DNA of 64,000 nt. It comes from Odontocerum albicorne. Taxonomy: Eukaryota; Arthropoda; Insecta; Trichoptera; Odontoceridae. The translations under genes were made by a program, and so were the position numbers. The DNA lies in the NCBI GenBank assembly GCA_949825065.1, contig OX463849.1, positions 39,523,852 to 39,587,851 on the forward strand, in the 5' to 3' direction. Below are positions 46,550 through 57,869 of this stretch, piece after piece. Position 1 is the first letter of the stretch; each line of letters opens with the position of its first letter. The notes beneath the pieces were generated by a model that did no database searches, was not told where the DNA came from, and was given only the letters and a program-made list of their open reading frames with translations.

Positions 46550-47330
46550 AGTAGGTAGAGGGAGAGAGTGCCAGATTTTCATATCAATATACACATCTTT
46601 AGCCTCTTTTAGTCATATACCTTCTCATACAACTCCTACAATTTCTCAGATTTTTTACTCTCCTTTCAAAATATCATACAGTTGATCCAACTATACTTTT
46701 CTTGGTCTTCCTCCACTATGTCTTCCACTCAAATTGCAATATATATTTGTTGTGTAGGTCTTTCTTCATTCATTCGTTCCACTTGTCCAAACATCAGAAT
46801 ACTCTTCTTGATCTTAACTTAAATTACAGAATACTCTTCTTGATCTTACTCAATTTACAGAATACTCTTCTTGATCTTAACTTAAATTACAGAATACTCT
46901 TCTTGATCTTACTCAATTTACAGAATACTCTTCTTGATCTTAACTTAAATTACAGAATACTCTTCTTGATCTTACTTAATACTACTGCTTTAACTTACTT
47001 AATACATCAGTTCACATTTATCCCTAATCACTTAATTCCGTATTCTGTCATACATTGTTACCCTATGTATTATTTTCAGTGCACACATTTATTTGGTTCA
47101 TTTCAATCTTTTTCCATAACCATATTTCCCTTCCATACATCAAATTGGTACTAAAATATGATGATCATCTTGGCAAATTTTGATACTGTCTAACTTGAGT
47201 ATATATGTTTTAGTGGAACATTGAATTTGTTTCCTATCGCTACAAGCAGTTTGATATCTTTCGGAACTCTTCCACGATCGGAGAAAATACTATTTAAATA
47301 TCAGAATTTCTTAACTTGTTTTAATCTTTC
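46550..47330 (-). pseudogene. Non-LTR remnant, minus strand, with tandem repeat
   Basis: It matches the + strand remnant at 51280-51905 in reverse: TATATACTCAA-GACAGTATCAAAAT and GATGATCATC-ATATTTTAGTA. It also resembles the 3' coding end seen at 53510 (the complement of RGRPRK-type sequence near 46690). 46795-46985 is an array of about six 31- to 32-bp units (CAGAATACTCTTCTTGATCT...) alternating between two variants, forming a 63-bp higher-order period. Confidence 0.6.
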
Positions 47331-48144
47331 ATTGCTTACCCATATATCACATTTGAAATATAATATATTATAATTAAGAATGCTATAATTCTCAATTCAT
47401 AAACCCCCATTAGGGATGTCTTATTTATGACAAAGACAAAATGTTCTGAATTTCAGACTATATTCTATCTTAATATTGTTTTTGTACTTTTTATTGAAAG
47501 TTCAGGAGGTTGAAAATATATAATTGATTAGGTTATTTTAGAAAAATTAAATTAAACAAAATAAATCTTAAATGGGTTTTATTACAGAATAATCTAAAAA
47601 ATACATAATTACAAATTAATTACAATACAAATATTATAACCCATTATGTAGAAAAAATGTTTTAAAATATATTAAAGTATATAATAATATTAAAAAGCAG
47701 AACTAAAAACGTGTTGAAATTATGTATAAAAATAATTGATATAAGATATAAAATTGAAAATGTGCAAAAAATAGTTTTGGAAATTGTTTCAATTTAAAAT
47801 GTTATGTATTTGGTGATCATTTGAATTTAAATTTAAATTTTTTGAATTTACAAGTAAATGAACATTAAGTTAGTTTATTAGTTATATTAAAACTTCTCAG
47901 ACAGTATATCATTACTAGCATTTGATAAATTTTATTGACGTGCTAAACAAAATTGGTTTCATACAATAAAAGGTTTTAAAAGTTTGATATAAATGTTTTT
48001 TTATGTATAGGCATTGAAAAAAAAATTGACAAAATATGAAATCAAATTTTAGAAGATTATTTTTTTTTCTTTGCTATGAAATTATCTAAATAATAGCTGT
48101 AATCTTTTGTGTGGAAGGGCTGGAATATTTTACATTTTATCAAT
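47331..48144. other. Intronic A+T-rich sequence between alternative terminal exons
   Basis: Very A+T rich with no recognised element. It would contain the 3' untranslated region if terminal exon 1 (48145-48329) is used. Confidence 0.4.
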
Positions 48145-48329
48145 TTATATCTTAATGTCGGTCATTTTAGGTTTAGAGAAACGGAATGCGTTCCTTGTCA
48201 AAGAGGACCTTGTCCTCCGATACACGTTATGGCGGGAGCACAATTTGATTATTACAACAGAAATTATAATGAGAGCTGCAATATTCACTACGAGTAGAAT
48301 CCACGTCAAAGGAGTCCATCCATTAGAAT
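48145..48329 (-). CDS. Ig-type surface protein, alternative terminal exon 1 (TM helix and tail)
   Basis: The acceptor is GATTTCTAG on the - strand. AT completes Tyr with the T left by 54228-54416. The frame reads SNGWTPLTW, a hydrophobic helix ILLVVNIAALIIISVVII, then KLCSRHNVYRRTRSS and a basic tail ending KPKMTDIKI and TAA. It has the same phase and layout as 43360-43535 (S-x-x-W-x-x-LTW before the helix), but the helix and tail sequences are unrelated. The two exons therefore look like paired duplicates that give different cytoplasmic ends. It has no upstream ATG, so it is easily missed. Confidence 0.82.
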
Positions 48330-48639
48330 CTAGAAATCATACACACACTTTCTTTAAATTTAAACTTTTGTTATTTGAAAAAAAATATACAATACTTTTT
48401 TTGTAAATAATAAATTTTCTTTTAAGAGATAAAGATGTTAAGTAGATGTCAAATAAAATATACACATAAATCAGCTTCAAAGTAATTTTTCCAATATTTA
48501 TTTTATTTTTTAATTATAATTTTTTTTACCAATTGATTAATTATTTAATATCTCTGTCATAAGTTCTAATAAAGTTATGAGACTTAATTATAAGCATGTA
48601 CCATGTGAGTCAACTCAGTATTTAGTAGAAATTAATAGC

Positions 48640-49830
48640 CCATCTCACAATCTATCCTTCATACACTCATCAAAAACATACCACATTCAAGAGTTCACAC
48701 AAATATTCAATACAATTTAATCTTCTTGCAAGCTCAAGTACTCGAACTCCTGTTGTGATGACAATCATGCTTTGATCTACTAACTTAATTTTTCACACCT
48801 TTTGCCTCTATTGAATTTGGTGTTTCATTCTCAATTTTGGGGAAATCTGAATTATGTGCGTCTATGTTAAAGCATAACCTTTTATACCGTAGTAAAGTGT
48901 CAATTGATATAAAGCGAAAATACACCTTTAAGAATATATCCACTGAAAATATACCTAAGTTTTCTGAAATTAATATGGACTTCTTAGCGAAGAAACTGAT
49001 CAACAAAAATGCCAAGATATTTTACACTATCAACTCTTTCCAGAGGACAATTACTATCAATCTAAGGCAAACAGGTGGGTAATTTTATGTGTAGTGGCCC
49101 GAGTTTTTATATAGAGGTTAAACATAATGTATTTAGTTTTTTTGGAAATTTAGTGTTAATAAAAATAAATTTGACTCCATCTATTTTTTAACTTGCTACT
49201 GTTCTTCGCTCCCTTTTAAAAACACATAACCCATCTTCTGCCCTCGAACAGAAAAACTGTAATATCCACAAAAGTTATAATATTATCACTGATAGAAAGA
49301 TTGCAGAATGGATAAACATATATCAAGAATGAAATGGGTCCTACAGCACTATCTTGATGCTCTCCGTATTTCACAGAAAGAGGCTAACTAAATTTACCAT
49401 CACCCTATTTAATTCTCTGGAGTTCTGTCAGACAAGTAAGAAGATAAGCGTTTAAGATAGTGTCCACATATGTTATGCCCACCTCTAGCAGTTTCATAAG
49501 TAATAAAGTAATATTTGGTAAAACATAGTGTAAAATGCATTGGCAAGGTCCAAAAAGTTGCTTAACATGCTCTCTTATTGTTTAAACCTGTGGTTATACT
49601 ATTTATTAGATTAAGTACAACAGTTTCTATTCTCTCATTTTTTTTAAAACAAATTGATTGGGAGAAATAATAGTATGTACATTTAAAAACCTCATTAATA
49701 AGTCCTTCATTATATTTTCAATAATCTTTGAGAGAGTGTTCAATGGGTCTATAATTGTTTACATAATCTGTTGATCCTCCCTTGTATAACATATGAATGT
49801 GTAAAAGCAGCTGTGAAAATATTAATTATA
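48640..49830 (-). pseudogene. Non-LTR reverse transcriptase remnant, minus strand
   Basis: Around 49760-49490 on the - strand there is a decayed reverse transcriptase: DPLNTLSKIIENIMKDLLMR, FLNVHTIISPNQFVLKKMRE, FLDLANAFYTMFYQILL. These correspond to the LSKI-E-I, NQFGFRK and FLDLAKAFDT blocks of jockey/CR1-type elements. The catalytic YADD region is not visible. The remaining part to 48640 is probable element sequence but not readable. Confidence 0.6.
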
Positions 49831-49834
49831 ATGT

Positions 49835-50992
49835 CTGAAATCGTGTCGAAATGCTTTCCTTTCATCGGCAATTTAAGTTTCGGGAATAGCCAGAAGTTGC
49901 ATGGAGCCAAATCAGGCAAATAAGGGGGTTGATCGAAACTTTTTTGGTCAAGAAATCATGTACAATCTTGCTCTTGTGCACCGGTGAATTGTCGTGCAAC
50001 TAAGACCGTGCCCTTTGTTCCCGGTATTCAGGTCAAACTCGAAGAATCCTGACTCATAAACTATTCAAAACACCCATGTACACATTGGCGTTCACCAATT
50101 CACCTTCTGGCGTGAATTCCTTAGGGATAATTAATTCCTTTGGAATCAAAGAAAACGGTGAGCAGAGTCTTGATTCGGCTCTTCTGCATGCACACTTTTT
50201 TCGGTTTCAGAGATTGTGGACCCTTCCATTCCGAGCTCTGGCGCTTTGTAAGTGGCTCATACTGAAACTACCACATTTCATCACCTGTTACAATGCTTGA
50301 CATGAAGTTTGGATCCATATCAGCTGCTCTTTTCATGTCGCTGTAGTGCTCCACTTGCAAACTTTTTGATCGTCAGTCAGTGTGTGCGGTACAAAGTGAG
50401 AACAGACCTTTTGTTTGTCCAAATTTTCTGTTAAAATGAGATGGACAGTGGATTTAGTAATTCCAGTGAGCTCCTCAATGAGCTTAGTACACGCATAATG
50501 ATGTGGATACAGGAATTTCAGTGAGCAACTCGATGGGCCAGTAGATGGACAGTGATCATTTTGAAGAATTTCAGCCACTTTTTGAACATTTTCTTCAATT
50601 CGAACTGTCAATGATGGTCCAGGCCGTGGATCATCTTCAATGCTCTCTCTACCATCACAAAATCTTGCATACCACTTAAAATCGTTCTTACGACTCATTG
50701 CTTCATTACCATAAACAGTTTGAATCAATTCAAAAGTCTCTATGGATCTTTTACCCAATTTAAAACCAAATTTAATGGTGGCACTTAGCTCCATTGTACT
50801 TTTTCTGACCGAGACTCAGAAGATACTGTCAATTGTTACGTCATTACGAATGAACCAGCAATGCCAGCGCTTTGAAACTTTTACAGAAGATAGTCGAAAT
50901 GTGTCGCTAGTTAACTCATTTATTCATCCACAGATGGCGCAGGTGGTTACACAAAAATAAAATCAGTCACCTTTCCTATTGGACAGACCGTG
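49835..50992 (-). pseudogene. Mariner fragment, minus strand
   Basis: It starts near 50992 with ACACGGTCTGTCCAATAGG next to TA. The N-terminal frame 50794-50333 reads FGFKLGKRSIETFELIQTVY, KWYARFCDGRESIEDDPRPG, NVQKVAEILQND, then after an irregular stretch KSTVHLILTENL. Downstream, more decayed, a LLHDN-like and a PYLPDLAPCNFWL-like block can be inferred around 49990-49870. It is truncated near 49835. Confidence 0.72.
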
Positions 50993-51279
50993 TATTATAA
51001 CCATCTATATATTTTGATAAAAACTTAATCCAACACTGTAACGATGATCAAATAGAAATTAGCATTTAGGTTTGACAGTAAAACAATAAGAACATCAAAG
51101 TTTTTTTAATCATATGTTCAGGTGAAATATTTTGAATTGCTGATAATGTTAACAAAGTAATTTGTTATATGATAATCACTCATAAAAGATTTAATGAAGG
51201 AAACATCTGTTTGATTATGTTATCAGTATTTTAATAATTTTCCGGCGACATTGATTTCAAGGAAACGGCTAAGTTTGGA

Positions 51280-51905
51280 AATTACAGAAATTTTTGTTAG
51301 ATTATGGATCAAATTTTTATATCTAGGAATCACGAGAGCATATACAAATGAATAAATCTAATTATAAGAAAGAAACTGATGAAGACATACAGCAGAAGAG
51401 ATTTTAGCATCATTCACAAGAAACACCATCCTCAAGAATGGTCAGTTGATAAGAATTACTAGAGTTGCCAATTAAATGGAATTGTTTACAGTTTTGCATG
51501 TGGAAAAATATCCATGAAACCACAAAGCCAGAATGTTTGAACAAGTTCAATCATTTTGTTATGTACCAAGAAAGAAATTAGATGAATTAGTCAGAGTTTT
51601 GATAGTTACGACTCTTTGCTTATGTAGATTACTTTAGTTCTATCTTACTTTTTACCACAGACATGACCTGACTTAACTCAGACATATTTATACCATTCTG
51701 CTGTTTATATAGATTCTGAGATGTGGGAAAGAGTTATAAGGAATATGAAAGGTGTATAGCAATAGAAAACAAAGTTAATTGGGTACTATAACATATATAC
51801 TCAAACCGAACAGTATCAAAATCTGCTAAGATGATAGTCCATGATAGTATTTTAGTATCAACTCAATATGGAAGTAAAACTGGGACTTATAAAAATATTG
51901 GATGG
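51280..51905 (+). pseudogene. Non-LTR remnant
   Basis: Decayed sequence sharing ATATATACTCAAACCGAACA and GTATCAAAATCTGCTAAGAT with the complement of 47141-47220, so the two are copies of one element in opposite orientation. There is no intact reading frame. Confidence 0.5.
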
Positions 51906-51971
51906 ATCCGAATGAATGTAAATTGATTTACCATTAAAAATTTTATAACAAATAAAAAATTATAAGATATA

Positions 51972-53135
51972 ACACATCCATCAATAAGTCCCGGGACTAA
52001 CCAACATACGGCGCCTCTAATAACAAATCCATACCATTCTCAGTTAGTACTAACCTTTAGAAGTTACGTATCAAACTTTCATGACATTCCGATATTGTGT
52101 CATTGAGTTACAGTGGTTTTAGTGACGCTAATTTTGCTATTTTCAAAACAATGGATAAAACCGAATTTCGTGTGTTGATAAAACATTGCTTTTTAATGGG
52201 AAAAAATACCGTTCAAACTCAGCAATGGCTTGAAAAGTGTTATCCGGGCTCTGCTCCGTCGAAAACAACCATTTGTCGGTGGTATGCTGATTTCAAACGC
52301 GGTCATACAGACACAAATGATGCTGAACGCTCTGGTCGTCCAAATGAGGCTGTTACACCAGAAAACATAAAAAAAAACCCTCAAAATCATGATGGAAAAT
52401 CATCAAGTAAAGTTGCGTGAGATAGCTGACATCCTGAAGATATCATTTGGTAGTGTTTACACTATTTTGCATGAACATTTGGTCATGAAAAGCTTTTACC
52501 GAAATGAGTGCCGCGTTTGCTCACAATGGAACAGAAACAACAACGCATCGATGATTCAGAGCGCTGTTTGGGACTGCTTACGCGAAATAAACAGGAGTTT
52601 TTGCGTCGGTATGTGACAATGGATGAAACTTGGATCCCCCACTTTACTCCGGAATCAATTGAAAAGGGAAAAATCATCAATAGCGAATATTACATAGCGT
52701 TATTGGAGCGTTTGAAGGCAGAAATTGCCAAAAACCGGCCGCATATGAAGAAGAAAAACGTTCTCTTTCATCAGGACAATGCACCGTGTCACAAGTCGAT
52801 GGTAACGATGGCCAAATTGCATGAGTTGAACTTCGAATTACTTTCGCACCCACCGTATTCTCCAGATTTGTCTCCCAGCGACTTTTAGCTATTCGCAGAC
52901 CTCAAAAAGATGCTTCAGGGAAAGATATTTGGCTCCAATGAAGAAGTGATTGCCGAAACTAACGCCTATTTTGAAACAAAATATAATTCGTTCTACACGG
53001 CTGGCATAGAAAAGTTAGGAAAGCGTTGGAATGAATGTATCGCTCTTGAAGGAGACTATGTTGATGAATAAATAAGAATTTTGGCAAACAAATGTTGTTT
53101 TTGTAGTTAGTCCCGGGGCTTATTGATCGATGTGT
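51972..53135 (+). mobile_element. Mariner element, ACACATC-ended family, copy 3 (dead)
   Basis: A 1164-bp element flanked by TA, with ends ACACATCCATCAATAAGTCC and GGGCTTATTGATCGATGTGT. The transposase runs in three frames. 52151-52420 has the N-terminus DKTEFRVLIKHCFLMGKN and APSKTTICRWYADFKRG. 52389-52500 has KLREIADILKISFGSVYTIL. 52508-52888 has VTMDETWIPHFTPES (first Asp), FHQDNAPCH (second Asp) and YSPDLSPSDF with a stop in place of Tyr after the third Asp. The segment between the first Asp and the EYYIALLERL block is deleted, as in the other two copies. The best-preserved member here. Confidence 0.92.
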
Positions 53136-53509
53136 TAAGATAGTGGATTTATTTTAAAATATCCATTGATTGTATAAATATTATGAAAATGAAAAAATAA
53201 TGTCAAGGATTTATGAACTGTTTTTTCCTATTAAAAATCATTTTTATTTTGGAAAAGATGACTGAAAGGATCCTAATAAATGCTGTAAAAGTGCGTGCAG
53301 TGAGAAGAGTACATGAGATGATAATATGTGAGTTGTCAAGATGTAAAACCCACTATGGAAGACTTTTTCAGTTTTGAATAAATTATGATTAACAACTTCA
53401 AATGTAAATAAAAAATTAATGTGATGTATTTCCTGCTAACATATATGAAACAATAAATAATATAAGTTTTAACAGAAACACAATGAAAAATTAAATTACA
53501 GGTAGAGTG

Positions 53510-53766
53510 GATTTTGATACTCGCCATCTTCCAGAGCATGATTTGCTTCTTGATGACTCATATGACAGACAATAAAATGAAGGGATTAAGGATGAGTGTG
53601 AACTTGATGTGACTGATGTATCAAGCAGGATGAAGAAGAGCTGTATGAGATGGTTAGGGCATATGGAATAAATTAATAAAGAAAGCATAACAAAACAAAT
53701 ATACAGTGCCAATATGAGTGGAAGGCATGGTAGAGGAAGATCAAGGTAAGTTCAAGATAGTTGGAA
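53510..53766 (+). pseudogene. Non-LTR 3' coding fragment
   Basis: The frame KKSCMRWLGHME, then NKESITKQIYSANMSGRHGR and GRSR is the usual C-terminal end of insect non-LTR ORF2. It is abutted directly by the palindromic MITE at 53768. Confidence 0.68.
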
Positions 53767-53767
53767 C

Positions 53768-54141
53768 TATACTTGAGAAAATGTAGCATGGTTCCTGTGA
53801 CAGTTCACAAATTTGCCCCAATACAACCTTGTAACGACGTTCAGTAATTTTAATTATTTTATCAACTTTAATGTAAGCCTCGATTCTAATAAATAGCAAG
53901 TTCGTAATTAGTATTAATTCATAATGGATCTTGGCCTATTTAAAGATAGATACAAATCATACAATACATTAGAAAGTCAGTATAATGAAAATTAGGAATT
54001 AAAACGTCAGTTTAGAGAAAAACAATTGTTCGATTTATAAAAAAAACTATTCGATTTGTAAAAAAAAACTATTTTACTCCATCCCTTTGAGACATGACAT
54101 TTCAAATGTCACATTTTCTATCCTACATTTTCTCAAGTATA
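53768..54141. mobile_element. Palindromic MITE family P, copy 2
   Basis: Outer ends TATACTTGAGAAAATGTAG and CTACATTTTCTCAAGTATA are inverted. Inside, CTGTGACAGTTCACAAATTT and GCCCCAATACAACCTTGTAA match copies 11242 and 60732, but only on the left; the right inner arm is replaced by unrelated A+T-rich sequence. The termini differ from the other two copies. Confidence 0.75.
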
Positions 54142-54227
54142 GTGAATGATATTTTGAAAGAAATGTAAAAATTCATGGAAATCATAGAATCAAAAAGAGG
54201 ATAAAATGTAATAAATGTTTTACTTAC

Positions 54228-54416
54228 AGTAATAATATTGTACTCCAACTTCCATGGCATTGTAAACTTCATGATCTTTATTCAGTGGCTTGGTAGCGCA
54301 ATACCAAAGACCTCTGTCCCCATAACTAGGTGAATTTAGAGTCAAATAGCACTTTCCTGTGGTAATATCTGTAATATTCTTTGAATACTCAGACACATTT
54401 TTAGAAGGATTGATTC
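54228..54416 (-). CDS. Ig-type surface protein, second Ig domain, distal exon
   Basis: A 189-bp exon between TTTCAG and GTAAGT on the - strand. It encodes INPSKNVSEYSKNITDITTG, then GKCYLTL and GDRGLWYCATKP, the D-x-G-x-W-x-C signature of Ig F strands. Two N-glycosylation sequons (NVS, NIT) indicate an extracellular face. It ends VGVQYYY with a leftover T, so the next exon must start with AT. Both alternative terminal exons (48145-48329 and 43360-43535) do. Confidence 0.88.
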
Positions 54417-54487
54417 CTGAAATTAAAATACAAAGTCAAAATGAAATTTTTCTTTGCTTTTGTATGGCACTCTTTAATATACTCAAA

Positions 54488-54700
54488 TTGGTCAATCGGA
54501 TAGATTGAAGAGTGTGGCCGAGAGATAATATTGTCTTCGGCTCCAGTTAGCAAACTGTCGGGCTTAGAACCACTGGAGTTGGCACGGAACTCAGGGTTTG
54601 TTATTACACATGTTGGTAACACTACTTCACATGCAGAGACAACAAATGCACACTTACTTGGTGCGTTTGAGTATTGCTATCTGACGAGCTTTTTAACCAT
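54488..54700. repeat. Dispersed repeat R, copy 6
   Basis: GATTGAAGAGTGTGGCCGAG, GGCTTAGAACCACTGGAGTT and TATTGCTATCTGACGAGCTT match the other copies. It lies in the Ig-gene intron immediately upstream of the 54228-54416 exon. The frame at 54622-54401 is a shadow. Confidence 0.6.
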
Positions 54701-54920
54701 ATGATTATTTAAATTTTTTTTACTGTTCAATACTTTTCTTTGGTTCCTTTTTTATAACTAAAGCATAATAATTGATGCAGATTTTTTAAATATTAGTACA
54801 TTTTAAGTTTTGACCTGTATAGAAAAAAGGCAAAATTTGATCAAAGTTTCTCCTGTTTTTTGATAAAGTCAAAAGGGTGTAAGTAAACAATCAAATCGAA
54901 AATTTAAAAGAGAATGTATT

Positions 54921-55408
54921 GTGTTTAATTTTAATATAATATTATCGCAAACTTGTTTAACTAGAATTAGTATTGGGTAAGATGTAAAAGTTCATTCCGT
55001 TTTTGACGCTAGATGGCGTTATATTGTAAAACAGAAGTGTTATTAACTTCACACTTGTAAAGTTTTGATGTTGTTTGACAGAAGGAATTTTAGCGAGTAC
55101 TCGAGAAAAAATAGTGTTTTTTGGTTATGTTTTTTTACATTCTGTTAAGCATTAAAAATGGCAGAAAATAAAGAGCATTTTCGACATATTATGCTTTTTT
55201 ATTTCCGGAAAGGCAAGAATGCTTCGCACACGTAAAATAAGATATGTGCTGTGTACGGTGAGGGTGCTGTTGACGATTCCACGTGCCGTAAGTGGTTCAA
55301 AAAGTTTAGTGAAAACAATTTTAATCTTAGCGATACATCACGTTCTAGTTAAACAATAATAATTCTAATTAAACAAATTTGCGATAATATTATATTGAAA
55401 TTAAACAC
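54921..55408. mobile_element. Truncated mariner flanked by short inverted arms
   Basis: 54973-55350 is a mariner 5' part: terminus TTGGGTAAGATGTAAAAG after TA, then ENKEHFRHIMLFYFRKGKNA, a stop, and DSTCRKWFKKFSENNFNLSD. The flanks 54921-54970 and 55360-55408 are inverted copies of each other (GTGTTTAATTTTAATATAAT against ATTATATTGAAATTAAACAC). So the fragment sits within or formed a small foldback. Confidence 0.68.
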
Positions 55409-55891
55409 TAAGAAAGCAAGAAGTATCAAAAAGTCTGTAAACATGGATATTTCATTTAACCTGTTCAAGGATATGGAGTTACTTTATAATGAATAACCAC
55501 TTAATTTACTTAGAATGCACACTGAATGACAATATGTAGGAAATAAAAATCTAAGTTAAAAAGGCAATGAAAAAACGTTCCTATGGATGAAGAAAGTTTA
55601 CATGGTCATTGTCAAACTTGAACATTGACTTCTGATGTTAGACATTCTCCATTGTTATGTACACAGTAACCATGATAAAAAGGTTACAGCAGTTTGAAAT
55701 GTGGAGTACAAAAAAATGTTAAACAAAAGTTGGATGGAGAAGTCAACTGAAGATTTCCAGACAATGGTAACAGGTATGTGTATGTGTTCAGAGTGACTAT
55801 TAACAAGGTTAAAGAAGTCAACATAGTTGCCAATATCTGATAGCAGATAAGGCGCTGAAACGAATAAGAATAGATTGTAGAACAAAATGTA
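55409..55891. other. Ig-gene intron, no feature
   Basis: A+T-rich intronic sequence. The two overlapping minus-strand open frames at 55655-55899 show no conserved motif. Nothing else was recognised. Confidence 0.35.
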
Positions 55892-56844
55892 CGAGGCATA
55901 TCCAGAAACTAAGTGTACTGAATTTTTGTAGGTTACAATTTTTTTTATTTAAACAAAAAAATTACGTGGTTACCGTAGTACATATGTAAGCTATTTTTCG
56001 ACATAGTTGCCATTCCTCTCAATGCAGGTGGTGAAGCGGGGTATCAACTTTTTGATGCCTTCCTCGAAGTAGTTTCCCGCCAACCCCTCCGTCCACTTCT
56101 CCACCTCCTCATTTACCTCCTCGTCGGTTGAAAACCTTTTTCCACCCATGTGCAGCTTCAGGAAGGTAAAAAGATAGTAATCTGAAGGTGCTAGGTCAGG
56201 GGAATGCGCGGGATGGTTCAGGGCATCCCATTTAAACGAGGCGAGCAGTTACTTCGTGGCGTTGGCCGTGTGTGGTCTTGCATTGTCGTGCAGCAGGCAG
56301 ACTCCCTTTGTCAGCATGCCTCTCCTCTTGTTCTGAATCGCCCTCTGCAATTTTTTTAGGGTCTCACAGTATCTTGCAGAGTTGATGGTCTCCCCTTGAG
56401 GCATATATTCAATAAAAATTATGCGCTGACAGTCCCAAAACACGGATGCCATGATTTTCTTGGCTGAAATTGTGGTTTTGAACTTTTTGGCGGAGGGTGA
56501 AGAGGTGTGACGCCACTGTTGAGACTGCCTTTTGGTTTCAGGCGTGTAGTGTGTAACCCAAGTTTCATCTCCAGTAACGATGGAGCGGAGAAATTCATCT
56601 CCATGGAGTTTGCAGCGCCTCAAAAACGCTTGCCTTTTTACAAAATTTCGCACTTGGCGGGAGATTGGTTTGACATTTTTCACGAAACGTGTTGTCGCGT
56701 CGACACTTCTCAACGTACTGACCTCGAACCGGTCTCGTTGCGGAGGGGAAGGGTCAGGCTACACGAAAGTGTAGCCAACATGTCGAAAATAAAATCCATC
56801 CGGTCGTGAGAGCCTCAGTACAGTTACTTTCTGGATACGCCTCG
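55892..56844 (-). mobile_element. CGAGGC-ended mariner, deletion derivative keeping the catalytic half
   Basis: A 953-bp element flanked by TA with the same ends as 43813-44463. The - strand transposase keeps the first 11 or so residues, then skips the DNA-binding domain and resumes at FVKRQAFLRRCKLHGDEFLR. VTGDETWVTHYTPETKRQSQ (first Asp), LLHDNARPHTANATK (second Asp) and, after a stop, HPAHSPDLAPSDYYLFTFLK (third Asp) follow, then the C-terminus NGNYVEK. All three catalytic residues are readable, but the frame is shifted at the deletion and stopped after NATK. Confidence 0.88.
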
Positions 56845-57044
56845 TATATTGTCTTTGGAAATGGTACATTATTCTATTATTTTCTACTTAATTGTAAATT
56901 CCAATAGTAACATTTTGATTAAGTCCACACTACCTTAAACAGTCTATAATTTTTAGTTTTGTCATGTGTCCTTCAAAATCTCAGTGAATTGGAGGCTGTC
57001 TTATAAAATTATACTTAATCAAAAATAATAAATATTTGTTTTAC

Positions 57045-57164
57045 CTAATCCATCTGGTCTGATGAATCGACAGTATTCTACCGGAGAGTTGTCATAAGTT
57101 TGACATCCGATTGTTGTTTGATTGTAAAGCTCAACATATTTTTTTACTGTTCTGAACATAGAAT
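57045..57164 (-). CDS. Ig-type surface protein, second Ig domain, proximal exon
   Basis: A 120-bp exon, TTCTAG acceptor, GTAAAA donor. It encodes SMFRTVKKYVELYNQTTIGC, QTYDNSPVEYCRFIRPDGL and joins the next exon as GL-GINPSK. It has an NQT sequon. The first Cys (TIGC) would pair with WYC in 54228-54416; the second (EYC) matches GKC there. This four-Cys pattern repeats that of the first Ig domain. Phase 1 on both sides, as usual for Ig exons. Confidence 0.87.
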
Positions 57165-57869
57165 CTAGAAGAGAATAATTCATTTTGATTTGATTTCAAA
57201 TTAAGTTAGATGGCGATACATAATAATCGGTCAATCACCTTTTTTTTATATTAATTTGAAAAAGTAACGCTGCTACATATACATTTCAATCATTCAGGCA
57301 GCTATGTTAAAAGTTATAATAAAATTACTTTACAGGTGCTCTTAGAATGAAGTAAAATGTTACTTAACCACGCTAGTATTTTACACCATGAAAGTTTTAT
57401 TTTTGATTCCGTATATTTTAAATTAAAATCTGCATGATTAACCTGTAAGCAAGTATAAACGCACAGGGGGTGTGTGAACCTAACTTATCTCAAGTTAGTA
57501 CGAATGCACCGGTGCGTTTCACATTAACATTCAAGAAAAGTATAACCAAAAAAGTTAATTGTATTTAATATCTATGGATAATTTGTCATAACAAATTCCA
57601 ATTCACAATAAAGTTTTCGCTTTTACCGATTTATAATAATAAAACGAAATATGTTTCACAATTCTTCAGCCTCACATAAAAATATATATATAAAATAATA
57701 TTAAAAACTCACTCCCTGGGTACGTACATATTGTTCCTATATAGCTCACTAGCTTACAGGTTAAATCAGGTCAATGAATAAAACATTATTCCAGCTTTAA
57801 AGGATTTTTTCCGTTTATTCACTATCCTGATTAAATTAAGCTGATTTAAAGTTAAAATATAAATTACAG

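Noticed and set aside
46702..47154. 150-codon frame rich in Leu and Asn with internal peptide repeats
   Set aside because: It is translated from a tandem array inside a reverse-oriented LINE remnant.
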